From NCBI GenBank assembly GCA_017470425.1, contig JAFUYT010000028.1, positions 1 through 64,000 of the forward strand: a stretch of DNA of 64,000 bases, in the 5' to 3' direction. Within the stretch, counting starts at the first letter, position 1. Each line of letters begins with the position of its first letter. Position numbers and translations under genes: made by a program. The notes under the pieces are model-generated. The model saw only the letters and a list, made by a program, of their open reading frames with translations, did no database searches and was not told the origin of the DNA. Shown here one piece after another: positions 1 through 7,202 of this stretch. Source of the DNA: Bacteroidaceae bacterium (GTDB lineage Bacteria; Bacteroidota; Bacteroidia; Bacteroidales; Bacteroidaceae).

Positions 1-38
1 CCCCTCCCCAACCCACCCACCAACCCACCAACACACCC
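1..38. repeat. C/A-rich low-complexity leader of array 1
   Basis: This stretch is almost only C and A, made of repeated CCCACC / CCAAC words. It directly precedes the phased palindrome array and may be its decayed outer edge. No gene or promoter is visible; the window boundary cuts it. Confidence 0.5.
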
Positions 39-395
39 ACCATAGAGACCTTCCCGCACCCTCTATAGAGAGTCATCTCACCCTCTACAGAGAGTTGCCG
101 AGGTCTCTATAGAGGGTTGGCTTCCACAATGCACTGCATCAAGCTACACAGTGCGCTGCATCAGCTTACGCAGTATGCTGCATTCAGCTACACAGTACAC
201 TGTATTCAGTTGTCTCACGGGTGAGACAACCCTGAAGGATGCACCCTTCTCGACTGAAGGACGCTATCCTATCCGCATAAGGACGCGATCTTACGACCAG
301 AAGATTAGCGATCTTACCCTCATAAGATTAGTAATCTTATTGCCCTAAGATTAGTAATCTTACCCGCACAAGATTAGTAATCTTATCCGCATAGG
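39..395. repeat. Phased 22-23 bp array of changing palindromes (array 1)
   Basis: About 16 units follow each other at 22 bp (39-302) and then 23 bp (301-392). Each unit carries a short dyad, but the dyad sequence changes along the array: CTCTATAGAG at 61, 83 and 105; CAG..CTG types at 149-202; GTCTCACGGGTGAGAC at 211; AAGG..CCTT types at 235-293; AAGATTAGTAATCTT at 324, 347 and 370. Neighbouring units are most alike, so the array seems to have drifted while keeping symmetry and spacing. It is not a CRISPR array, because there is no constant repeat and no independent spacers. The function is unknown: phased protein-binding sites, a run of RNA hairpins, or an amplified palindromic element are all possible. 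Confidence 0.8.
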
Positions 396-457
396 ATTAC
401 GGAAAGGTCGGAAGTGCGAGGACTTCCGACCTTTCGTAATGTTCGTAATGTTTTACG
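376..457. repeat. 82-bp hairpin element, copy 1 (left border of RM island)
   Basis: The element starts inside the last array unit and holds a long hairpin: arms 396-414 and 422-440, a 6-7 nt loop and one bulged G, followed by GTTCGTAATGTTTTACG. An almost identical copy lies at 4856-4937. The two differ at only two positions, which are paired in the stem (A-T here, G-C in the other copy), so both copies keep a perfect stem. Confidence 0.85.
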
Positions 458-560
458 CAAAAACTTGTAACAACAGAACGTAACACCATTCTCCCAAACT
501 TTATGTGTTGATATTTGTTAATTATGGACGATACTTAAGCTCTTTCCCAAAAGAAAAACG

Positions 561-569
561 TATTTTTGC
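561..569 (+). promoter_or_regulatory. -7 box TATTTTTGC
   Basis: Matches the Bacteroidota -7 consensus TAnnTTTGC and sits 23 bp before the ATG at 592. Confidence 0.55.
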
Positions 570-591
570 AGAAATATTTAATGTCTTGTAC

Positions 592-753
592 ATGGACAAG
601 AAGAAAATAACCGTACTCAGCCAACTTTACCTATACTCGACAGATAGAAATATTACAAACATCCCTCATTTTGTCACATCGCACGATTATCATAGCGATG
701 CCATGCGACAGGAAAAAGGGTTAGAGGCACAGCTGGAACGGAGTGCAGGATGA
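592..753 (+). CDS. Small hypothetical protein (53 aa), possibly a gene remnant
   Basis: The start is set by the ATG just downstream of the -7 box at 561. The product begins MDKKKITVLSQLYLY and is rich in charged and polar residues, with no signal peptide or membrane segment. I do not recognise a family. It is followed by a frameshifted open frame (791-962), so it may be the 5' piece of a decayed gene rather than a functional small protein. It lies at the left end of the restriction-modification island. Confidence 0.35.
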   Translation: MDKKKITVLSQLYLYSTDRNITNIPHFVTSHDYHSDAMRQEKGLEAQLERSAG

Positions 754-790
754 GATAAGGAAAGAAAAAGAAAAATGAAATACAAATATT

Positions 791-962
791 ATGATAAAGC
801 AAATTATTGAGAATAATGCAGAAATGAAGCCTAACACAAAGAAGTTGGAGGCTTTGAGACACCACGACGGTGATTGAACCAGACTTGGAGCATAATGCCA
901 AGCCGGAGAACAAGGACAGCGAGAATGTCTATATCAAATATGAGTACTATGCAATCGCTTAA
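791..962 (+). pseudogene. Frameshifted gene remnant
   Basis: A frame from ATG 791 reads MIKQIIENNAEMKPNTKKLE and stops at 877. Shifting frame near 865 continues a plausible protein tail (TVIEPDLEHNAKPENKDSEN, then VYIKYEYYAIA) to a stop at 962. Two good halves joined by one frameshift suggest the 3' end of a degraded gene. The family is not recognised; the surroundings suggest it belonged to the restriction-modification locus. Confidence 0.4.
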
Positions 963-1161
963 TAAAGAATGTCTCGATTTCTTTATTTCTGAACTTACGA
1001 TAGGGCATATTGGATTTGCACCAATCCCTGACCTCTTTTTCAGTCCTAAAAGGTGACATCCAACTTTGCCCCGACATAATCACATCGAATTTAGTACAAA
1101 GTTCATTAATCACATTTTTCATTGAGTGTTCAAGCGAATATGATTCGTATTCTTTTCTCAT
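934..1161 (-). CDS. Small hypothetical protein, divergent from the restriction gene
   Basis: This 75-aa protein begins MRKEYESYSLEHSMKNVI and contains a basic, aromatic C-terminal half (PYRKFRNKEIETFFIKRL). The ATG at 1161 was preferred over an upstream one at 1419 because a perfect -7 box (TATCTTTGC, minus strand, 1182-1190) lies 20 bp before it, and because the extension would overlap the promoter and start of the plus-strand gene. No family is recognised. Size, basic character and divergence from an R-M gene would fit a small DNA-binding regulator, but that is only inference. Its 3' end overlaps the remnant at 791-962 by about 29 bp. Confidence 0.5.
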   Translation of the reverse strand: MRKEYESYSLEHSMKNVINELCTKFDVIMSGQSWMSPFRTEKEVRDWCKSNMPYRKFRNKEIETFFIKRLHSTHI

Positions 1162-1181
1162 ATCAACAATATTTTCTGTAT

Positions 1182-1190
1182 GCAAAGATA
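1182..1190 (-). promoter_or_regulatory. -7 box for the minus-strand small gene
   Basis: Reads TATCTTTGC on the minus strand, 20 bp upstream of the ATG at 1161. Confidence 0.6.
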
Positions 1191-1329
1191 GATAAATGTA
1201 GCGAAATATAAGCCAGTCCGATAAAGAATTTAAGTTTTCTTTAGAGGAAAGATAATGAAAAAATACAAAGCATTCAACGGAATTTAAAGAAAAAGCGAAA
1301 AATATTCGAAATATCGAAAAAAAAAGAAG

Positions 1330-1338
1330 TAATTTTGC
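1330..1338 (+). promoter_or_regulatory. -7 box of the restriction-modification genes
   Basis: TAATTTTGC, a perfect TAnnTTTGC box, 18 bp before the ATG at 1357. With the minus-strand promoter at 1182 it makes a divergent promoter region of about 200 bp. Confidence 0.65.
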
Positions 1339-1356
1339 AATAAAATAATAAGCGAT

Positions 1357-1867
1357 ATGAACCAAGAACTTATCAACAGCATAGCTGAATATGTTGAGAA
1401 CAACATAGCTGAGTTTCATTCCGCCAGAATTGAGAAACTCAAGTCTATAAACTTGAAAGAACTCCTGTCCTGGAAGAATCCGTATATGTTCAAAGCGAAG
1501 AACATCGTGACGGCAGGGCAGATGGTGGAGAGCCTTGCTTCTGCCTATATGTCATCGGCAGAGGAAAGCATATTTGGCAACTGGATGGAGGGCATCGCCA
1601 ACTTTGTGGCAGAGAAAGTCTATTCTGGACACAAGTCTGCTGCGGAGGGTATTGATCTGGAGTTTGACAAGGAAGGTGTGCACTATTTCGTTTCTGTCAA
1701 ATCAGGCCCTTCGTGGAGCAACTCCACTTCGATGAAAAAAACAAAAAGAACAGTTTGTCAAAGCTGTAAGGGTGTTCAATACCAGTCGTAAGACTGTTCC
1801 AACCAAATGCATTGAGGGCTGTTGCTATGGTAACGACAAAAAAGGTTATACAATAAGAATCAATTAA
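1357..1867 (+). pseudogene. PmeII-family type II restriction endonuclease, frameshifted and truncated
   Basis: The intact part (residues 1-128) resembles PmeII-family restriction endonucleases. It has a helical N-terminus (LKSINLKELLSWKNPYMFKA), then a PD-(D/E)xK-like core with D100 in EGIDLEFD and K115 in YFVSVKSG. In the A7 run at 1735-1741 the frame shifts by one base; the open frame then ends at 1791. The other frame continues the family-like sequence EQFVKAVRVFNTSRKTVPTK and CIEGCCYGNDKK, but stops at 1867 and lacks the expected C-terminal part. The enzyme is therefore doubly damaged, unless the A-run is a sequencing error or phase-variable. The methyltransferase follows 4 bp later. The family name is from memory of its sequence style. 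Confidence 0.65.
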
Positions 1868-1871
1868 GATT

Positions 1872-3158
1872 ATGCTGCAATTAGATTTATTTCCTACATT
1901 ATATGCAGTTGAAGAGACGCAGAACAGCACGACCTTCCAAGACAACATGAAGTTGCCGTTGCACCGCTGGTACCGCTATACTGCGGGATTCTCTGGCGCA
2001 TGGGTCGGTAGTTTGATAGAGAAGGGCAAACTTGAGGGCCGACACAGAGTAATCGACCCATTCGCTGGTTCGGGCACGGTGATGGTGGAGAGTATGCTGC
2101 ACGGTGTGGATTCCTACGGCATAGAATCGAATCCCTATGTCTATAACATCGCTACAGCCAAGTTGCAATGGAACGACTTCGACAGCGAATACTTGATGCA
2201 TGAAAGCATTGACGTGCTGAAACGTGCTCGAAGCAAGGTTATCGACCGCACGGAATTTCCCGAGTTGATTGCTAAATGTTTCCCGCTTGACACGCTACAG
2301 AAACTGGAGGCGCTGAAACTCTCATGCTATGAGATAGCGGATGAGAAACTGCGCAACTTCGTCTGGTTCGTAATCACATCCATCCTGCGCTCCACGTCAC
2401 CCGTTGGTACGGCGCAATGGCAGTACATCCAGCCCAAGAAGTCGAAATCAAAAGTTCTCGACCCCTTCACCGCTTATCAGGAGAAACTCTCCGAGATATT
2501 CGAGGACATGCAGCGTCTGCGCGACATCTTCGGCAAGAACTCCCATTCTGAGGTGCTGCGTGAGGATGCCCGCCACATAGATTCCGTCCCCGACAACTGG
2601 GCCGATATGGTCATCACGTCGCCGCCATACGCCAACAACTATGACTACGCCGATGCCATGCGTCTGGAGATGCTGTTCTGGAACGACATCAACGGCTGGA
2701 AGGATTTACAGGATAAGGTGAGCGTCAACCTCATTCGTGCCTGCACTCAGCACGTTTCCACGCTAAAGGACACCGTTGGCGATTACCTCGCCTCGCCACT
2801 TCTCTCACCCATCCGCAACGAAATCACCGAGAAGTACGCCTTGTTGAAAGATGAGCGCGAAAGCCACGGCGGCAAGAAAAACTACCACATGATGATAGCC
2901 GCATACTTTTACGACATGGCACAGGTATTCTTTTCCCTCAGCCGAGTGACTGCTCCAAACTGCAAGATGTGCTTCGTCGTCGGCGATTCGGCCCCCTATG
3001 GCATCTACATTCCCGTGGATGAATGGCTTGGTCGATTGGCTCAGGCTGCCGGTTTTAATGATTATTCGTTTGAAAAACTACGCGACCGCAACACCAAATG
3101 GAAGAACCGCAAGCATCGCATTCCACTGAAAGAAGGAAGACTTTGGATAAACAAATAA
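1872..3158 (+). CDS. Site-specific DNA methyltransferase (SPPY type)
   Basis: This 428-aa protein is an S-adenosylmethionine-dependent DNA amino-methyltransferase that would protect host DNA by modifying an adenine N6 or cytosine N4. The SAM-binding motif I (DPFAGSGTV) is at residues 62-70 and the catalytic motif IV (TSPPYANNYDY) at 249-259. Motif I thus comes before motif IV, separated by about 180 residues, with the target-recognition region between or after them. The reading frame is intact. It starts 4 bp after the broken restriction gene and ends 6 bp before the next gene, so all three form one operon. It may now act as an orphan methylase or as partner of the downstream protein. Which base it methylates cannot be read from the sequence. 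Confidence 0.85.
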   Translation: MLQLDLFPTLYAVEETQNSTTFQDNMKLPLHRWYRYTAGFSGAWVGSLIEKGKLEGRHRVIDPFAGSGTVMVESMLHGVDSYGIESNPYVYNIATAKLQWNDFDSEYLMHESIDVLKRARSKVIDRTEFPELIAKCFPLDTLQKLEALKLSCYEIADEKLRNFVWFVITSILRSTSPVGTAQWQYIQPKKSKSKVLDPFTAYQEKLSEIFEDMQRLRDIFGKNSHSEVLREDARHIDSVPDNWADMVITSPPYANNYDYADAMRLEMLFWNDINGWKDLQDKVSVNLIRACTQHVSTLKDTVGDYLASPLLSPIRNEITEKYALLKDERESHGGKKNYHMMIAAYFYDMAQVFFSLSRVTAPNCKMCFVVGDSAPYGIYIPVDEWLGRLAQAAGFNDYSFEKLRDRNTKWKNRKHRIPLKEGRLWINK

Positions 3159-3164
3159 ACAGAT

Positions 3165-4028
3165 ATGGCAAAATCACAATCACACACTCTTGGCGAGTTC
3201 ATCGGAGCCTTCTTTGAAGACCTGATGAAGAAACCTATCCGCGAATTTGCCGACAAGAACGGCTTATATTTCGATACCGTTGGCCCACGCAAGGCCAGAG
3301 GAGGTAGTAAACTGACATGGACCGATATTCACGGCAGTAAACACGACCTCGACTTCGTTCTCGAGAAGGGTGGCACCGAGGAAACTATCGGGCAGCCTAT
3401 CGCATTTATCGAACTTGCATGGCGACGCTACACAAAGCACTCAAAGAACAAGGCGCAAGAAATTTCAGGAGCCGTCAATCCCATTTGTGAGAAATACAAA
3501 CTGAGTAAGCCATTCAAGGGGGCCATTCTCAGCGGTCAATTCACCGAGAATTCTCTGAACCAACTCAAGAGCGATAATTTCCATGTGCTCTACATACCTT
3601 TCGAGAGCCTTGTCCAAGCGTTCAAAGACCAAGGATTGGACATTGATTTTGGAGAAGACACCAAAGAGTCCGAACTGAAGAAAAAATATGCCGCAGTATC
3701 TAAGAAAGCGAACAAGTTACTGTTAGAGAAAGTACGCGAGGAAATCCTGAAAACCTACAAGAAAGAGATTGACCAGTTCGTTTCTGAACTCTCGGCCTCA
3801 TACAACCGTAAGATCAAGACCATTTGCATCCTTCCCTTGCACGGCAAGCGCACCGAGGTTGCAGACGTGGAGAAGGCCATTGACTTCATCAACGGGTACA
3901 CAGAAATCCCCGCCGACCAGCAACTCGAATATATTGAGGTCATCGTCACTTACAATAACGGCACCATCATTCAGTGCCAGTTCAAGGAGAAAGACGAAGC
4001 CGTGGATTTCTTGGAGAAGATAAAATGA
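3165..4028 (+). CDS. Methyltransferase-linked protein, candidate restriction endonuclease
   Basis: This 287-aa soluble protein is encoded 6 bp after the methyltransferase in the same operon. Residues 58-100 carry a charged motif (HDLDFVLE, then FIELAWRRYTKHSKNKAQEI) that looks like a nuclease core, with D61/D63 and E83 as candidate metal ligands. The classical lysine of PD-(D/E)xK is not in its usual place, so assignment as the restriction partner is tentative. The middle (about 165-200) is a lysine-rich, probably coiled-coil helix. The C-terminal 80 residues form an alpha/beta region (KIKTICILPLHGKR). The frame is intact, unlike the neighbours on both sides, which suggests it is or was recently under selection. 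Confidence 0.6.
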   Translation: MAKSQSHTLGEFIGAFFEDLMKKPIREFADKNGLYFDTVGPRKARGGSKLTWTDIHGSKHDLDFVLEKGGTEETIGQPIAFIELAWRRYTKHSKNKAQEISGAVNPICEKYKLSKPFKGAILSGQFTENSLNQLKSDNFHVLYIPFESLVQAFKDQGLDIDFGEDTKESELKKKYAAVSKKANKLLLEKVREEILKTYKKEIDQFVSELSASYNRKIKTICILPLHGKRTEVADVEKAIDFINGYTEIPADQQLEYIEVIVTYNNGTIIQCQFKEKDEAVDFLEKIK

Positions 4029-4071
4029 TTTTTTCTTGAACTCAACTAAAGATAATAATAAACATATTGAT

Positions 4072-4520
4072 ATGGAACGAAAGAAGAATGGTTCCAAATA
4101 ACAAGCGTTCATCGTGATGACCTTATTCAAGCAGGTTTTGACGGGGATTCGGTTGATGAAAGTAGCGAAAGCAAGAACGTGCTCATCAGTCTTGTAAAGA
4201 ACGACAACGTGGAGCGCTATCTCGACCAGTCGGCAAAGATTTACTATACAGGCAAAAAGTTCCCATCTTCTGTGGCTCTGAACAAACTCAACTACTTCAT
4301 GCCATATATCAAGAAGAAGGGCATCCGTGACTTGTATCTGATAAAGATTGCCCGCGTTGGTACTCGCAAGGAAGGTCAGCCGGACAATGACCCCAACGAC
4401 TTCCGCTTGGTGTTCGAGATAGAGTTTGTGAAGAAACTCTTCAAGGACTACAAGCCTGTTGAACTGGAGATATGGCATACGTTTACGGATACAAACATGA
4501 GGGCAATATTGGCGATATAA
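4072..4520 (+). pseudogene. Hypothetical R-M island gene, broken near its start
   Basis: From ATG 4072 the frame stops after nine codons. A one-base shift just after the start opens a long frame (TKEEWFQITSVHRDDLIQAG and onward) running to 4520, so the gene was probably inactivated by a single indel; translation could only restart internally, for example at GTG 4179. The product is alpha/beta with conserved-looking stretches (KIYYTGKKFPSSVALNKLNY, FMPYIKKKGIRDLYLIKIAR). I have a weak memory of similar sequences beside methylases and helicases in R-M loci, but no reliable family name. It runs into the next remnant within 16 bp. Confidence 0.5.
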
Positions 4521-4535
4521 AGGTTACTAACAAGG

Positions 4536-4778
4536 AGGTATGTGGTGGAGAAGAAGGACGGCACGCTGTCAATGAATGTGGTAATCGAGACAAAGGACGT
4601 GAACCAAGAAACAGACTTGCGTCCCAAAGAAAGCGCGAAGATCAACTGCGCAAAGGAATTCTTCAAGAGCCTCATGCAAGACCATCCGGAATGTTCTGTC
4701 GAATTCGAGCGACAGATTAACCGTCAGCGCATGAATGACATCATCTTCAGGCTGATAGAACAGAAGAATATGAAATAG
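4536..4778 (+). pseudogene. Remnant of a type III restriction enzyme Res subunit C-terminus
   Basis: The 78-residue frame contains VEKKDGTLSMNVVIETKDVN followed by LRPKESAKINCAKEFFKSL. This resembles the C-terminal nuclease domain of type III restriction subunits (an ETKG-like motif, then LR..E..KI.CA..FF). The helicase part is missing entirely and there is no proper start, so this is a leftover. Together with the broken genes upstream it shows that the island has collected and lost several restriction activities. Confidence is moderate because only the tail is present. Confidence 0.5.
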
Positions 4779-4855
4779 AGGAGGCATAAGCAATGAGAAC
4801 GTATCATATACATGACACAAGATGATTGACACTGAAGGCTTTGGCAACTTCAACC

Positions 4856-4937
4856 AGTAATCTTATCCGCATAGGATTACGGAAGGGTCGGAAGTGCGAG
4901 GACTTCCGACCCTTCGTAATGTTCGTAATGTTTTACG
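4856..4937. repeat. 82-bp hairpin element, copy 2 (right border of RM island)
   Basis: Near-identical to 376-457, including the half array unit at its left edge. Stem arms are at 4876-4894 and 4902-4920. It lies 26 bp past the stop of the inositol phosphate synthase gene (minus strand), so the hairpin could also end that transcript; A/T runs follow at 4938-4950. Confidence 0.85.
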
Positions 4938-4962
4938 AAAAAAGTTTTTTCGGAGGGGCGCG

Positions 4963-6327
4963 CTAATCGAGTTCTTCGTCGGCCTCGTAGCCGCCCATCT
5001 CGCGGATGGCGTTCTTCAGCAGGGTGTATTGCTGGTAGAGGTTATTGACGGGTGCCTCGCCCACGGTGTAGTCGTGCATCGGGCTCTTGAGGAAGAAGCT
5101 GAGGAAGCGCTGTGTGCCGTAGCGCCCGGCGCGCGCGGCGAGATCGCTGAGCAGGCAGAGGTCGAGGCAGAGGGGCGCTGCCAGGATGCTGTCGCGGCAG
5201 AGGAAGTTGATCTTCACCTGCATGGGGTAGCCCATCCAACCGAAGATGTCGATGTTGTCCCAGCCCTCTTTGTTGTCGTTGCGCGGCGGGTAGTAGTTGA
5301 TGCGCACCTTGTGGCAGTACTGCGTGTCCTCGTCGTTGCCGTGGCCGTAGAGGTCGGGCTGCACGTCAGGACGGAGGATGGTCTCGAGCGTGGAGAGCTT
5401 GCTGACCTCCTTGGTGCGGAAGTTGGCGGGCTCGTCGAGCACCAGGCCGTCGCGGTTGCCCAGGATGTTGGTGGAGAACCAACCGCTGAGGCCGAGGCAG
5501 CGGGTGCCGATGATGGGCGCGAAGCCGCTCTTGACGAGCGTCTGACCCGTCTTGAAGTCCTTACCGGCGATGGGCATACGGGTCTTCTCGGCCAGTTCCC
5601 ACATGGCGGGAATATCTACGGTGGTGTTCGGGGCGCCCATGATGAAGGGGGCTCCCTCGGTGAGGGCGGCGTAGGCGTAGCACATGGAGGGCGCGATGCG
5701 CTCGCGGTCGTCGGCCTTCATGGCTGCTTCGAGGTCGGCGAGGCGGTAGTGAACGTGCTCATCCACGGGGACATAGATCTCCGTGCTGGCAGCCCACAGG
5801 ACGACGATGCGCGCACAGCCGTTCGCGGCCTTGAACGCGCGGATGTCCTCGCGCAAGGCTTCCACCATCTCCCAGCGGGTAGGAATCTGCTCCCCTCCCT
5901 CACGGGAGGGGCTGGGGGTGGGTCTTTTCACGTTGTCGCCGTCGAGACGCTTGACATAGTTCTTGTCGAAGGCGGCGGGCAGCGGCTTGATGGCTTCCAG
6001 CTCCGCGCGCACGGGCTCGATGTCCTTCTCCTTCAGCACCTCGGCGTAGATCGCGCTCTGGTAGGCGTTCTGCGGATAGACGTCCCAGCAGCCGAAGACG
6101 ATGTCGTCCAGCCGTGCCAGGGGCACAATCTCCTCGTACTTCAGATATTTCTTGTCGGCACCGCGGCCGATGCGGATCTTGTCGTACTGCGTCATGGAGC
6201 CGACAGGCTTCGTAAGGCCCTTGCGGGTCATGAACACGCCCGTCATGAAAGTGGTGGCGACGGCGCCGTTGCCGACCAACATGATACCCAGCTTGCCATC
6301 GGCGGGCTTTACGTTTGATACATTCAT
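4963..6327 (-). CDS. ino1: Myo-inositol-1-phosphate synthase
   Basis: The enzyme converts glucose 6-phosphate to inositol phosphate using NAD, the entry step to inositol lipids. The 454-aa product has the N-terminal Rossmann motif GIMLVGNGAVATTF (about residues 14-27) and the family's conserved core (APNTTVDIP, AGKDFKTGQT, GWFSTNILGNRDG). The C-terminal signature region includes KINFLCRDSILAAPL. Residues around 134-146 (RPTPSPSREGGEQ) are an in-frame insertion encoded by the GC-rich palindromic repeat at 5890-5924 and look foreign to the family. A promoter box is present at 6362-6370, so the gene can be transcribed separately from the operon upstream of it on the same strand. In Bacteroides thetaiotaomicron the homologue sits in the inositol-lipid cluster (BT_1522-BT_1526). 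Confidence 0.95.
   Translation of the reverse strand: MNVSNVKPADGKLGIMLVGNGAVATTFMTGVFMTRKGLTKPVGSMTQYDKIRIGRGADKKYLKYEEIVPLARLDDIVFGCWDVYPQNAYQSAIYAEVLKEKDIEPVRAELEAIKPLPAAFDKNYVKRLDGDNVKRPTPSPSREGGEQIPTRWEMVEALREDIRAFKAANGCARIVVLWAASTEIYVPVDEHVHYRLADLEAAMKADDRERIAPSMCYAYAALTEGAPFIMGAPNTTVDIPAMWELAEKTRMPIAGKDFKTGQTLVKSGFAPIIGTRCLGLSGWFSTNILGNRDGLVLDEPANFRTKEVSKLSTLETILRPDVQPDLYGHGNDEDTQYCHKVRINYYPPRNDNKEGWDNIDIFGWMGYPMQVKINFLCRDSILAAPLCLDLCLLSDLAARAGRYGTQRFLSFFLKSPMHDYTVGEAPVNNLYQQYTLLKNAIREMGGYEADEELD
5890..5924. repeat. GC-rich palindromic repeat inside ino1
   Basis: Inverted repeat CTCCCCTCCC...GGGAGGGG followed by a G-rich tail GGGGGTGGG. Related copies lie at 20979-21018, 21072-21101 and 41172-41204. 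It is translated in frame. Confidence 0.8.
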
Positions 6328-6361
6328 TATATGTACGTCCTTTTAGATTAAGTTAGCGGGT

Positions 6362-6370
6362 GCAAAGGTA
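6362..6370 (-). promoter_or_regulatory. ino1 promoter -7 box
   Basis: TACCTTTGC on the minus strand, 35 bp before the ino1 ATG, with a TTGTTT element a few bases further upstream. Confidence 0.7.
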
Positions 6371-6470
6371 AACAATATTTTCTAATATGGTGCGTCTGAG
6401 CACCTACATCTTTCTCCTTTTTTCACTTTTTAGGCCTTTTAACGATTCTGCACTATCTCGGGCAGGGATT

Positions 6471-7202
6471 TTACAGCAAGTCCAGGAGCTGGTTGAGATG
6501 CCGGATGATGGCGGTGGGGAGCTGTTCATCGACCACCTCGTCGGCCCACCCTTTCCCGCGCACCCAGACGGTCTGGCAACCGAGGCTGTGGGCGGGCACG
6601 ATGTCCTTCGCGTAGGAGTCGCCCACGACGACGACGTCCCGGGCATCCATGCCGAGGGCTTCCACGCCGAGCTGGAAGATGCGCGCATCGGGCTTGCGGA
6701 TGCCGACGACGGCGGACTCCACGACCGCCTGGAAGTACTCGAGGCGGAAGTCGCGGAGGATGGCCTGGATGTTGCCGTAGAAGTTGCTGACGAGCACGAG
6801 GGGATAGCGCCCGGCGAGCTGCCGCAGCACCTCGCGGCTGGTCGTGAGGACTTGCAGGACATGGTCGTAGCAATGGCGCGCCACCGCCTCGCTCTTCGCC
6901 CGCCGCTCATTGTCCATCGTCCATTGTCCATTGTCCATTCTCCACTGTCCATTGTCCACTAAATACTGCGTCTCGAGATCGACCTTGATGCGCAGCAGGT
7001 CCAACATCGTGTGGTTCGGACGGATAAGGGGTTGCCGCGCCAGCGTGCGCTCGCCGAAGACGTAGGCGTCGCGGAAGGCGTCCTTCGAGACAGGGATGCC
7101 GGCGGCCACGAAGCCGTCCCACAGCACCTCGGACCAGTGGACGCTGTCGGTGTCGATGGTGCCGCCGTAGTCGAAGATTATACCCTTCACAGTATGCATC
7201 AT
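6471..7202 (-). CDS. HAD-family hydrolase, probable phosphatase of the inositol locus
   Basis: This 243-aa HAD-superfamily protein carries motif I as DYGGTIDTD (residues 11-19). The usual second aspartate is Gly, a variant seen in some HAD proteins that may alter catalysis. The C-terminal metal motif is VVVGDSYAKD (about 190-199), and RKPD supplies the motif III region. The start overlaps the stop of the phosphatidyltransferase gene (ATG at 7202 or 7199), so the two are translationally coupled. A phosphatase here would fit removal of the phosphate from a phosphatidylinositol-phosphate intermediate, which is inferred from context. Residues 81-98 (VDNGQWRMDNGQWTMDN) come from a simple word repeat inserted in frame and are probably a disordered loop. 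Confidence 0.8.
   Translation of the reverse strand: MMHTVKGIIFDYGGTIDTDSVHWSEVLWDGFVAAGIPVSKDAFRDAYVFGERTLARQPLIRPNHTMLDLLRIKVDLETQYLVDNGQWRMDNGQWTMDNERRAKSEAVARHCYDHVLQVLTTSREVLRQLAGRYPLVLVSNFYGNIQAILRDFRLEYFQAVVESAVVGIRKPDARIFQLGVEALGMDARDVVVVGDSYAKDIVPAHSLGCQTVWVRGKGWADEVVDEQLPTAIIRHLNQLLDLL
6909..6959. repeat. In-frame word repeat (TCCATTGTCCATTG type)
   Basis: Tandem 7-8 bp words CCATTGT/CCACTGT run through the HAD hydrolase gene and are read as repeated DNGQW/TMDN residues. Similar word repeats occur between genes elsewhere in the window. Confidence 0.75.

Noticed and set aside
39..395. CRISPR array
   Set aside because: Units have no constant repeat and no unrelated spacers; similarity fades gradually along the array and no cas gene is present.
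4894..6318. Long plus-strand open frame of 474 codons
   Set aside because: It is antisense to the well-supported inositol phosphate synthase gene and reads as low-complexity Val/Ala/Glu sequence, a product of high GC codon bias.
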